From: Microvelia longipes
Lineage: Eukaryota > Arthropoda > Insecta > Hemiptera > Veliidae
Length of the DNA stretch: 64,000 nucleotides
Reading direction: 5' to 3'
Assembly: GCA_018340805.1 (NCBI GenBank)
Contig: JACMZG010001870.1
Location: forward strand, 49,847,115 to 49,911,114
The notes beneath the pieces were generated by a model. It made no database searches, had not been told where the DNA came from, and saw nothing but the letters and a program-made list of their open reading frames with translations. Within the stretch, counting starts at the first letter, position 1. Each line of letters begins with the position of its first letter. Shown piece by piece: positions 21,166 through 30,479 of this stretch. The position numbers and the translations under genes are program-made.

Positions 21166-21364
21166 TATAATAATAAATCATCTGTGGAAAGACAAACTTT
21201 ATTTATTTATAAGCTTATTCCACATCTCAGTATTTATCGAAGATAAGAAATATTAAGAAAAATCAAGCTTTATAAACATTTATTAAAGGCATTTAAGAGT
21301 TGTGGAACGTACTAACGATAAACTTTCTCCAGTAGTGATTACTAGAGAAAAAAAAATAAAAAAA

Positions 21365-21515
21365 TAACACAAACACACAGACAGGCAACTTTGTGCAAAA
21401 CCACTCAGGAGGTCTTAAAACCATCTGAAACGGATCATGCATGATCAACCATCTAGTTTGGGATTTTTTTGCAAACGCAATACTTTTCCTATATACCTAC
21501 GGTATAAGTGAGCAA
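21365..21515 (-). repeat. 5S-bearing element, 5' end fragment
   Basis: (AC)n, 'aaccactcaggaggtcttaa', 'ctgaaacggatcat', T-run, 'tacttttcctatatacctac'. The inverse of the element's start. Confidence 0.75.
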
Positions 21516-21978
21516 GAGTAATAACATAAAAAGAAGTAGTTAAAAGACAAAATAACTTTTACTTTTCAAGTCCTTCTGCTTACAAAGTAAAAATACCAAG
21601 GTTTCAAAAAAATGAGGTAATCATATTTTTTTAGGAAAAGTTTTTTTTTAAATTTTACGATAAAGATTTATTTAAAGAAATGAGGTTTCTTTTATACTCT
21701 GATACGGCTGATGTCATTAATCATATTTTTAGATATCTTTGGGACCAAAGGGTGGGGGCAAAATAAGGTTATTAAAAAAGGGAGTTTTTACCAGGGGCAA
21801 AATAAAGTTATTAAATAAAAAAAGTAGGAAGGTTATCACATAGAGGGAGAGGTTATCATCAGAAGTGGGATTAATGAAAAAAAGGTTATCTATGGATGAG
21901 GTTATTTTGCTTATGAATAGAATTTTCACTGATATTTTTATATTTTTTATTCTTAAAGGAATACTAACTTCCTTTCAG

Positions 21979-22152
21979 GGTAGCAAAGGCGGACCTACAG
22001 AAAATAAATACCGTGATACCAAGAAAACATTAAATAAATTAAAACCAACGCCCAACTCATACACCCAAACCCAACTTTGCACAACCAATTCTCAGGCTAA
22101 TAAAGCGAAGTACCTCCAACTAGAAGAAAACTTCTCGCGTGAAACATTTTGA
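21979..22152 (+). CDS. Possible terminal coding exon, unknown product
   Basis: A perfect branch-site match TACTAAC (21962-21968) is followed by TTCCTTTCAG (AG at 21977-21978), a good 3' splice site. From there a frame of 57 codons runs to TGA (22150-22152), beginning GSKGGPTENKYRDTKK and ending KYLQLEENFSRETF. Its amino-acid mix (K, T, N, Q, few hydrophobics) looks more protein-like than neighbouring frames. No family is recognised and the 5' exon is not identified. It could be chance, or part of an unrecognised transposon. Confidence 0.25.
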   Translation, partial: GSKGGPTENKYRDTKKTLNKLKPTPNSYTQTQLCTTNSQANKAKYLQLEENFSRETF

Positions 22153-22177
22153 TCATACCTTTATCAAATTCAAGACA

Positions 22178-23112
22178 AGAGCCCTTCGACCGTGTCCGGT
22201 AGCTCAGTGGTAGAGCGCTCGCCTTTCGAGGTCGAGGGTTCAAATCCAGCCGGGGGAGGACCTCAATATAAGGTTATCCCTTGTACCGTACACTCGGGAG
22301 GTCTTGAATTCAAGGCCGGCCAACCCAGCCAGGGTTTTACGTGGTTTCCTTGGCTACTAATACGCAAATGCGGGGTTGGATCTAGTTTCATCTGAGACAA
22401 GTCTGGATACACGTTTCCGTTGTCTCCAGCTCACGAAAAGTTAATATTCTGCGGGCTGAGGGGAGATGAAGGTCGGAAAGATATACTGAGCCTTTGTATG
22501 TCCGAAAACTTAGTCAGTGAAAGTGATGGCGGCGACACGAGTAACGTAAGTGACTAGGAACAAAGTGCTCGGTTCTTGAAGACAGACGTCTCCTAATAGC
22601 ACTGCGGAGTTTTGACTTTCAGGTCAGGGCTATAGAATGAGTTTGTGCACGCTGACATCTGGGTGCTAGAGTTCTTTGTCGGGTGGCGCTGGACTGGCCA
22701 GAGCGGTGAGCCTAGCTAGTCTGGTCATGCTAGTGGAACTGGTGAGACTGGAAGGACGAGGTCAAGTGAGACTAATGTGATCAGAGGAGCTAATAGGACT
22801 AGATGAAACAAGCACACAGTGAACTAGTAGTCAGAGCGGTGAGCCTAGCCAAAGTCTAGCTGGTCTAGATGAACTAGGCACACTGTGAACTAGTCGCAGA
22901 CACTAGCCAGAGCAGTGAGTTTGGATGGAGTCTGGTTGGGCTAGATGAACTAGACACACTGTGAACAGGTTATATGTGCTACATGTACGGAGAGGTGCTT
23001 CCTAGATGATTGGATGTGACAAACTCAGGGGTTAATGTTGAGTGAGATTTGAGTGAGGGGGAAAAACGCTAAATGACCCTACGGGTTAAAGCGTAAAAAA
23101 AGAGCCTTCGAC
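22178..23112 (+). mobile_element. 910-bp tRNA-headed SINE-like insertion
   Basis: Body 22191-23100 lies between AGAGCCCTTCGAC (22178-22190) and AGAGCCTTCGAC (23101-23112), a duplication with one indel. The head has A box TAGCTCAGTGGTAGAGCG and B box GGTTCAAATCC. The body includes ACGTGGTTTCCTTGG...CAAATGCGGGG, resembling a conserved SINE domain. An internal region (about 22694-22974) is three diverged repeats of GCCAGAGCGGTGAGCCTAG plus CACACTGTGAAC. The 3' end is a hairpin (ACGCT...ACCC/GGGT...AGCGT) and an A7 tail. It is unusually long for a SINE. Confidence 0.7.
22195..22262 (+). other. tRNA-like head of the SINE (not a tRNA gene)
   Basis: The D arm folds well (GCTC/GAGC) and both pol III boxes are present. 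The anticodon arm has a 9-nt loop or a mismatched stem, and the acceptor and T stems do not close. It is a retroposon promoter and not a functional tRNA. Confidence 0.75.
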
Positions 23113-23157
23113 AACAGCTTGATTTTAGACCAAGCTTTTGTCGAAGGCCTCTTGTTG
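23101..23157 (+). repeat. Hairpin GCCTTCGAC...GTCGAAGGC
   Basis: GCCTTCGACAA and AGCTTG on the left pair with CAAGCT and TTGTCGAAGGC on the right, with a short T/A-rich loop. The left arm is also the 3' copy of the SINE target duplication. Confidence 0.75.
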
Positions 23158-23472
23158 AGTTAGGCCTCTTGTTTAGAATTAGGCCTCTTGTTTTGAACTA
23201 GGCCTCTTGTTTTGAACTAGGCCTCTTGTTTTGAATTAGGCCTCTTGTTTTGAATTAGGCCTCTTGTTTTGAATTTGAGTTAGGCTCTTTGTTTAGATTA
23301 GGCCTCTTGTTTTGAACTAGGGCCTCTTGTTTGAATATCTTGTTTAGATTAGGCCTCTTGTTTTGAATTAGGCCTCTTGTTTTGAATTAGGCCTCTTGTT
23401 TTGAGTTAGGCCTCTTTAGAATTAGGCCTGTTTTGAACTAGGCCTCTTGTTTTGAACTAGGCCTCTTGTTTT
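23148..23472 (+). repeat. 19-bp minisatellite (GGCCTCTTGTTTTGAACTA)
   Basis: About 16-17 copies of GGCCTCTTGTTTTGAAYTA, some shortened. It follows the hairpin and ends in a 5S-element fragment. Confidence 0.95.
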
Positions 23473-23568
23473 ATACAAGAAGCGAGTCTGAAGTATTGGG
23501 GATAAGCGTAGTAAATTGGATGTGTAGAGGATTGGGTTTGAGGTACTTTAAACCCGTCCCTTGTACGT
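23473..23568 (+). repeat. 5S-bearing element, 3' end fragment, decayed
   Basis: 'aagaagcgagtctgaagt', 'ggggataagcgtagtaaa' and 'ttgaggtactttaaacccgt' recall the mini-hairpins and end block of the element. The foldback element is inserted at its edge. Confidence 0.5.
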
Positions 23569-25886
23569 CAAAGGGTCAATCCATATCAAGTGTCCCAGAC
23601 TTGGGTGCTCAAAAAAAAATAGATTTTGATAATTATTTTGCTATTGACACCCATTATCTATGGTGAGTAAAAAATGACCAATATAAATTTTTTATTGGTC
23701 ACCCGTTCTTTTTATGGTCACTTTATGGTCCTCCGACCCTAAAATTTAGTGATTTTTGACCTTCGATAAGCAGCCGATACTCGGTTCTCGCTTGTACTAC
23801 AGGAAAAATATTGAACGGATCTGTTTAAAGCAAGCTTTGAGTACATTTGGCCCTTTGACACTTATTACTCTATGACCGCTCCTTGGGGGGGCAATGGGGG
23901 CTCCAAATTTTAGGGTTTCTTAAAAATATATGAAAAATTTTACCATTTTTTATAATATGAAGAAATTCTGAATTAAGAGCTCCCAATTTTGGAGTACTAT
24001 ACTTTAAGGCAAGCAATCAACAAAATTTCAAAGCATTAATACAATTCGTTTATGAGCTATGATTTTTTTGAAAATCCTATTTTTTTAATTTTCGTCATTT
24101 TTGACTTCAATATCTCACTTGGACATGTTATAACTTTTTAACAAAATCATATGCACAAAGACCTACCAGTGTCCACATAAACCACTAAAACATTCTTTGT
24201 GTATTTGCCGCAAGCAAAGTTATAGCTAAATCATGTATGTGTGATTTTCCAAATATCAAATAATATATATTTTTTATAATGTGAAGAAAATTTAAATTAA
24301 GAGCTCCCAATTTTTTTAGAAGTTGCTTTGATTAAGACAAACATCCAACCAAATTTTTAAAGCTTTGATGTAATTCGTTTAAGAGCTATGATTTTTTTGA
24401 AAAATATGGATTTTTAAATTTTGGTAATTTTTCAAAAAATCACAGTCACATAAACGAATTACATCAAAGCTTTTAAAAATTTTGGTGGATNATTTACAGA
24501 GACGTTGATTAAGGCATAGCAATCAACAAGATTTTATTTTCAAAAGTGCTATTTTAAACAATTCGTTATTGAGCTATATTTTTGAAATAAATTCCCATGA
24601 TTTTTTTAATTTTTACCGTCATTTTTGACCTTCAATATCTCCTTGGAATGTAAACTTTTTTAACAAAAATCATATCAAAAGACCCCTTACCAGTGTCCAC
24701 ATAAACGCAACTAAAAACATTCTTGTTATTTCCCGCAACAAAGTTAGTAGCTAAATCATTGTAGTGTGATTTTCCAAATATCAAATAATATATATTTTTT
24801 TATAATGTGAAGAAATTTTAAAATTAAGAGCTCCCAATTTTTTTAGAAGTTGCTTTGATTAAACAAACATCCAACCAAATTTTAAAGCTTTGGATGTAAT
24901 TCGTTTATGAGCTATATTTTTTGAAAAATATGATTTTTAAATTTTGGTAATTTTCAAAAAATCACAGCTCATAAAACGACATTACATCAAAGCTTAAAAA
25001 TTTGGTTGGATGTTTGTCTTAATCTAAGCAACTCTTAAAAAAATTAAGAGCACATAATTTAAATTTCTTTCACATTATAAAAAATTTATATTATTTGATA
25101 TTTGGAAAATCACACATATATGATTTAGCTATAACACTTTGCTTGTGGGAAATACACAAGAATGTTTTTAGTGGTTAATGTGAACATGGTAAGGGGTTTG
25201 TGATATGATTTTTGTTAAAAAGTATACATGTCCAAGAGAGATATTGCAGGTCAAAAATGACCAAAATTTAAAAAATCCATATTTTCAAAAAATCAAGCTC
25301 ATAAACGAATTACATCAAAGCTTTAAAAATTTGGTTGGATGTTTGTCTTAATCAAAGCAACTTCTAAAAAATTGGGAGCTCTTAATTTAAATTTCTTCAC
25401 ATTAAAAAAATATATAATTTGATATTGGAAAATCACACATACATGATTTAGCTATAACTTTGCTTGCGGGCAAATACACAAGAATGTTTTTTAGTGTTAG
25501 TGGACACTGGTAAGGGTCTTTGTGATATGATTTTTGTTAAAAAGTATACATGTCCAAAGGAGATATTGAAGGTCAAAAATGACGAAAAATTAAAAAATAA
25601 GGATTTTCAAAAATCATAGCTCATAAACGAATTGTATTAATGCTTTGAAAATTTTGTTGATTGCTTGCCTTAAGTAAGTAACTCCTAAAAAATTGGGAGC
25701 TCTTAATTCAGATTCTCTCATATTAAAAAATGTTAAAATTTTCATATATTTTAAGAAACCCTAAAATTTGGAGCCCCCATTGCCCCCCCAAGGAGGGTCA
25801 TAGAGTAAAAGTGTCAAAGGGCCAAATGTATTTTTTAGAGCACCTTTTTTTATTTTTTTTGGACACCTATATGGATTGACCCCAAA
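23569..25886. mobile_element. Foldback DNA transposon-like element, copy 2, 4-bp TSD
   Basis: Body 23573-25882 starts GGGTCAATCC and ends GGATTGACCC, flanked by CAAA on both sides (23569-23572; 25883-25886). The outer parts match copy 1 (14912-16160). The interior holds several additional inverted and direct copies of AGAGCTCCCAATTTTTTT, AAAGTTATAGCTAAATCATG and CATAGCTCATAAACGAATT, making it about 1 kb longer. It contains an undetermined base at 24491 and many 1-bp indels that may be assembly error. Confidence 0.85.
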
Positions 25887-26009
25887 CATTTACAGTAAAT
25901 GTCGTGTTCGCCATAATTATTAACTTTTTAGCGTAAAGAAAATGACTAATATCATCGAATGTTAACTACTAATCTTCGGCTACTTATTTGATAAAACAAA
26001 ATCAAATAA

Positions 26010-26325
26010 TATGAAACAAATTAAACAAGCAATATGAAGCAAAAAAAAATTAATAAATATGAAGCAAATAAAGTATTAAAAATAAAGCAAGTAAAGTAAT
26101 CAAAATGAAGCAAGTAAAGCAATCAATATGAAGCAAATAAAGTAATCAAAATGAAGCAAATAAAGCAATCAATATAAAGCAAAATAAATATAAAGCAAAT
26201 AAAGGTCAAATGAAGCAATAAAGCAATCAATAAAAGCAAATAAATATAAGCAAATAAAGCAATCAATATAAAGCAAACAAAGCCAGCAATATGAAGCAAA
26301 TAAAGCAAGCAATACGAAGTAAATA
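26010..26325 (+). repeat. ~24-bp minisatellite (AAGCAAATAAAGCAATCAAT)
   Basis: About 13 copies of AAGCAAATAAAGCAATCAAT plus ATGA or ATA, with deletions. The minus-strand frame rich in I, L and F across it is an artefact. Confidence 0.9.
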
Positions 26326-26329
26326 AAAA

Positions 26330-27320
26330 GTGAAAAATTGGAAAGTTTTTCTAACTTATTTATTTTTTATCTGTTTATTTATTCTTACACACGTTCACAC
26401 TAAAACTTTAAGTATTAATAAGAGTTTTCTTCTTTACGTTCTTCGCACTGAGAAAAACTTTACATGGTTCAGGGAAATCGGAGTAATAAGAAAGAAAATA
26501 AATTTGACAAAGTCTTTTTAGAAAGATTTCTTTCAAGACATATTTTTCACATATTTTCTGACAAGTATAAGAAACAAAGTATTTGCAAAAAGTTGTCATA
26601 AATATTATCTTGACACTTGGTATAAACTTTTTAACCACATCTGCTTAAAATAATAATATATCTTGTTCTCCGATTTTTTTGGAGTCACAAAAATTTATCA
26701 TTTATGAAAGTTTCCATCGGAATGACTTTTCAGAAAGTGTTCGTTGCTATGGGGTTGAAACAAGATGACTCGAACAACTTTGCGGAATTGTTACAAAAGC
26801 TAGAGTCCCTTATTCTCTTGAAATGTAGAATATCGTTTATGTTTAGCAATTAGAGGGGTACAGTGTACATCGGTATTTTTACTCATGTAATAAAAATACT
26901 TGCTTTTATTAAAGGATTAGTGGGCAAACAAGAGACTGATAAACAAATAAAATCTACAACTTTACAAGTTGAAATCACAGGTTATTAAGACAACACTGTC
27001 TAACTTCTACAGTAATGGCACTTATAATTATAATAATATTCGGTATTAATTTTGTGATGTAAATAATTCGGTAATAATGTCCGAATCTCGGTGGCTGAAG
27101 CTATTTTATTATCACTGGGCAGTCGGGTATTCTCGTGTATATCCTAGAATCTATGTGAAAAGACAACGAACATGATAAGGGAACATAAAAAGGAAACATG
27201 GCAAGGGAACATGATAACACACAGACGAATGCACAATAGATCATAAGTTCCGCTACATTCAAAATGTTTGAATTCGCATCGGTCGTCCTCAGCATACCAT
27301 AATTACATATGCTCAAGGTT
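26330..27320. other. AT-rich DNA, no gene supported
   Basis: Short frames exist but show no motif. No repeat family was assigned. Confidence 0.4.
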
Positions 27321-27326
27321 GCATAC

Positions 27327-27414
27327 TTCGTTCTAGCAAGAACGAATACATCCTTCCTTGAAGAACGAATACTTGCTACCTTGAATACTTCAAAGTAGCA
27401 AAAACGAAGTATTC
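27327..27414 (+). repeat. Two adjacent stem-loops
   Basis: First: TTCGTTCT-AGCA-AGAACGAA (27327-27346). Second: GAATACTT then GCTAC (27367-27379) pairing with GTAGC and AAGTATTC (27395-27414). They share the words ACGAA and AATACTT, as if derived from one unit. Confidence 0.7.
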
Positions 27415-27619
27415 AAACGCTCGGCCTCAAAATAAATTAGTAATTAGAAATAAATAGTAAGTTAAAGGTGTCATAATTACTTTGAATTAAGTCATGATTA
27501 AGTTCAAAGAGTCATTACTTGGTCTTGTTACGATTACTCCGGTCAAAAGTATCACCTGTAAATATGATGCGCTAATCTCATGAAACTATAATTGTATGGT
27601 ACTGCGTAGCTTCCGGTTA

Positions 27620-27800
27620 TTGTCTTGAAGATTTAGGTCTTCTGGTGGTGACTGCGTTAATGTAGACAAAGAATCCGAACGTTTCGCTTCCACTGTGGGA
27701 GGCATCTGAGGGATGTAGGACATCATGGAAGAAACAAATGCTCTTCAAAACTGAACTGAGTTCATTTTTGTCTTACGGTTACCACCGGAAGACAAAACTA
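27620..27800. mobile_element. Family C palindromic element, partial copy 2
   Basis: 'gaagatttaggtcttctggt', 'ttcgcttccactgtgggagg' and 'gatgtaggacatcatgg' match the left arm of 7155-7436. The right arm is nearly all lost except 'ggttaccaccggaagac'. On the minus strand GAAACGTTCGG is present at the hammerhead 3' side. Confidence 0.7.
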
Positions 27801-27869
27801 TAATGTAACTACATACATACTGTTTCACCGGTACGTAAATATAATGTAACAATGTACTATCAGTAGGAT

Positions 27870-27990
27870 TGAAACAATAACAATTGCGAAATGCTACGCC
27901 ACACCAGGATACTGCTGCAACATTCGCAATGATTGATGGCTTGACATAATGTCACATCCCAATCAGCTGTGTCTACTTACTCATCAGGTG
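27870..27990 (-). repeat. Family J (hammerhead-like) fragment, inverse
   Basis: Minus strand reads CCTGATGAGTAAG, TGACATTATGTC, AGCCATCAATC, as in 34190-34270, but the GAAAC side has been replaced. Confidence 0.5.
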
Positions 27991-28042
27991 CCAGATTTCA
28001 AACACACACATTCCCCGGTTCGTACTCAGAGGCCCTTTTCAC

Positions 28043-28215
28043 AAAAGTAAAAGTCTTTTAGTTCACAAATTGTAAAAAAACAACTTGTAATGCACATACA
28101 CACACACACACACACCCACACACACACATACACAACACACATATATATATATATATATATTACATATATTTATATTTAATATATATATATATATATAATA
28201 ATATATATATATAAT

Positions 28216-28285
<70 letters not shown>

Positions 28286-28922
28286 ATATGTTATATATTT
28301 ATTTAGTAAACAATATTTTCTTGTCTATTACAACTACTTGTAACATACACTTGTAAAATTTCTACCCAAGTCCGAACCTAGTAGACTGAGTTACAAGTTC
28401 ATTTTATTAATATAAAATTAGTTTTTATCGCCAACTTTTAGTTCATTAGTGACTAGTCCTCAATATGAGTTTGTAAAACGTTTTTATAAATATTACTTCT
28501 TGTATTTTAGAAATAAGTGCGTTCGAACATTAGTTTCCGATTAAATAATTTACTCATATTAATGAAACTGGGTTTTAATAATATTTTGACACCTTGTTCA
28601 CAAAAACTCTTGTAGGTTACAATAAATTGTAATTATATTCGCTTAATTTGAGCACTTTTAGTTACATGTTGTTTTTGTACAATAGGTTTTAAGATTTATG
28701 GGGGAGATAATCAAATTTGATCGGAATTTGGCACAAATATGCTCGTTTCCTTGGAGATCTAAGATAAAAATTGTAACCTACAAGTGATTTTTAATAAAAT
28801 TGTCTAAAAACCACTAGTCTACACTTGTACATTAGGAAAACAAATTTCCTACAATTATTAGTAAACTTGTAGCTTTTTACTTGTACTATAAAATACTTGT
28901 ACTTTCGTGATAGGGGTCCCAG
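28043..28922. mobile_element. Terminal-inverted-repeat element candidate (family Q)
   Basis: Left GGCCCTTTTCACAAAAGTA and right, inverted, GGGACCCCTATCACGAAAGT share an end also present at 45852 (GGGCCCCGTTTCGCGAAAGT). Subterminal AGTACAAGT words recur inward from both ends. The interior has (CA)n, a TA array (28140-28277) and no ORF. TSD unclear (AGA on both sides at most). Confidence 0.5.
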
Positions 28923-29869
28923 AAATTCTCCCTATCCCATTAAAGATTTTTTCATAGAAAATTCTCTTGGGTCTGATAGCTATGGATGCAAGAATTAATG
29001 AATATTACGAACAAATCTTTAATCAACATAATTATTTTTTCTTTTAATAATAAAAATGCAACAAGATAATGAAGATGATACTTGATGAAAGAAAAGTGTC
29101 AAGTTTCACTTAGCTTTTCAACAAAATAATTGACGCGATAGAAGGTAAGAGAATTCTTACAGAATCAATTGGCCGCGGGCTGTAGACTCGGTGCTCTCAG
29201 ACAAGCACACTTAATTTTCTTCGAGACAGCCAAGGGAAAAGGTTGGGTTTTCAAAAAAAATAACCCCTATAAATAATTTGAAGGCATTGGCCTGGGGGCG
29301 CCCTTGTGAGGCATACTTCCTTAGTAAACCCCTTCGTTGGAGAAAAAACTCTGTTTTTGAAGCGAGTGCCTCTTAATTTTAACCTTCTCCATAAAATTCA
29401 CTCTATGAGAGTAAAAATTGAAAAAACGGGGAAGAATGGAGAAATATGGGTGCTTATATTTAACTAAGAGCAGACCTACCTAGCCAGTTAATTGTTTTTC
29501 ATTTAAAAGATAATTTTTCATTGATTTTCCCTCTCTCAAGCACCCAGCCTAAAGCTAGTTTTTAGAATAAATATTAAATACTGATATAAAATTGATTGGA
29601 ATTTATAAGACCGAGATAAATGTTGAAATAAAAGTCATTTTTTATTGGATTGATTTATACATATAAAATTTTATTTTTTACTTATTTATTAGATTTAGAA
29701 TTTGCATATTATACTCGTATTGTATAATACGATTTATATTGAAATGGTGCTCTTGGCACCTTGTAGTTTATTGTGCTTTCCTAAACAACAATGCCTGCAA
29801 GGTTTAGTCTAAGGCAGGATGTTATCAGTATCACTTGCAGCAATTTATACTAAGCTAATTTTCACGATC
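28923..29869. other. Unassigned DNA, no gene seen
   Basis: Mixed AT-rich sequence. No coding frame or repeat family was recognised. Confidence 0.4.
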
Positions 29870-30129
29870 ATAAGAGAGTTTGAAGTCTGCCTCCGTGGCC
29901 GTGATCGTAAAGGCGTTCGATTTCGGCACCGGAGGTCCGGGGTTCGCAGCCCGGGCTATACTCTAAGATTTTATAAATAGTATTTGTATTAAAAAGATTT
30001 CGCCAGCTTTAATTAATTCTTAGAGTGTAGTAGATGCAACCCACCTGAGGTGGTTCCAGCAGGGTGAAGACCCTGATGGGCCGAAAGGCCCTAAAACGGG
30101 CATTTTATTTTTATTTTATAAGAGAGTTT
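29870..30129 (+). mobile_element. tRNA-derived SINE (family b) with 12-bp TSD
   Basis: Body 29882-30117 (236 bp) is flanked by exact ATAAGAGAGTTT (29870-29881; 30118-30129). The head has CGTGGCCGTGATCGTAAAGG (A-box region) and GGGGTTCGCAGCCC (B box), with the sequence between consistent with a tRNA anticodon arm. The body carries a perfect hairpin GGGCC-GAAA-GGCCC and ends in CATTTTATTTTTATTTT. It looks complete and young by its intact TSD. Confidence 0.85.
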
Positions 30130-30164
30130 TCACTATATATATAAATAAATATAATATATATATA

Positions 30165-30209
<45 letters not shown>

Positions 30210-30211
30210 TA

Positions 30212-30244
<33 letters not shown>

Positions 30245-30296
30245 ACTGAATCTTACATAAAACAAAAACGTCTTACATAAAGTGAAGAGTTTTCAC

Positions 30297-30331
<35 letters not shown>

Positions 30332-30372
30332 ACTGAATCAAAAACGTCTTACATAACGTGAAGAGTTTTCAC

Positions 30373-30444
<72 letters not shown>

Positions 30445-30470
30445 ATGAATCTTACATAAAAACAAAAACT
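30130..30470 (+). repeat. TA arrays interleaved with a tandem spacer
   Basis: Three (TA)n blocks alternate with GAGTTTTCACTATATA and AACTGAATCTTACATAAAAC / AAAACGTCTTACATAA spacers, so the whole is a higher-order tandem repeat of roughly 75-100 bp. Confidence 0.85.
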
Positions 30471-30479
30471 TAACATTAT

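Larger units (their letters stand above)
20893..21213. mobile_element. Palindromic Penelope-like terminal-repeat remnant (family F)
   Basis: Two arms of about 145 bp (20893-21041 and 21068-21213) are near-perfect inverse copies around 'aagacaaaaatacacacatg'. Each has AAAGCCAGCTTTCAACCTG or its complement and a hammerhead-like core. Layout is as in 4511-4798 and 7155-7436. No coding part, and no clear TSD. Confidence 0.7.

Noticed and set aside
22195..22262. Functional tRNA gene
   Set aside because: Pol III boxes are present, but acceptor, anticodon and T stems do not pair properly, and it heads a TSD-flanked retroposon.
24491..24491. Single undetermined base as biological signal
   Set aside because: An N in a hairpin-rich, indel-rich element is most simply a sequencing or assembly gap.
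30066..30100. Hammerhead core in the SINE (CTGATGGGCCGAAAGGCC)
   Set aside because: CUGAUG and GAAA occur, but GAAA is the loop of the GGGCC hairpin and there is no separate stem II, so the hammerhead fold is impossible.
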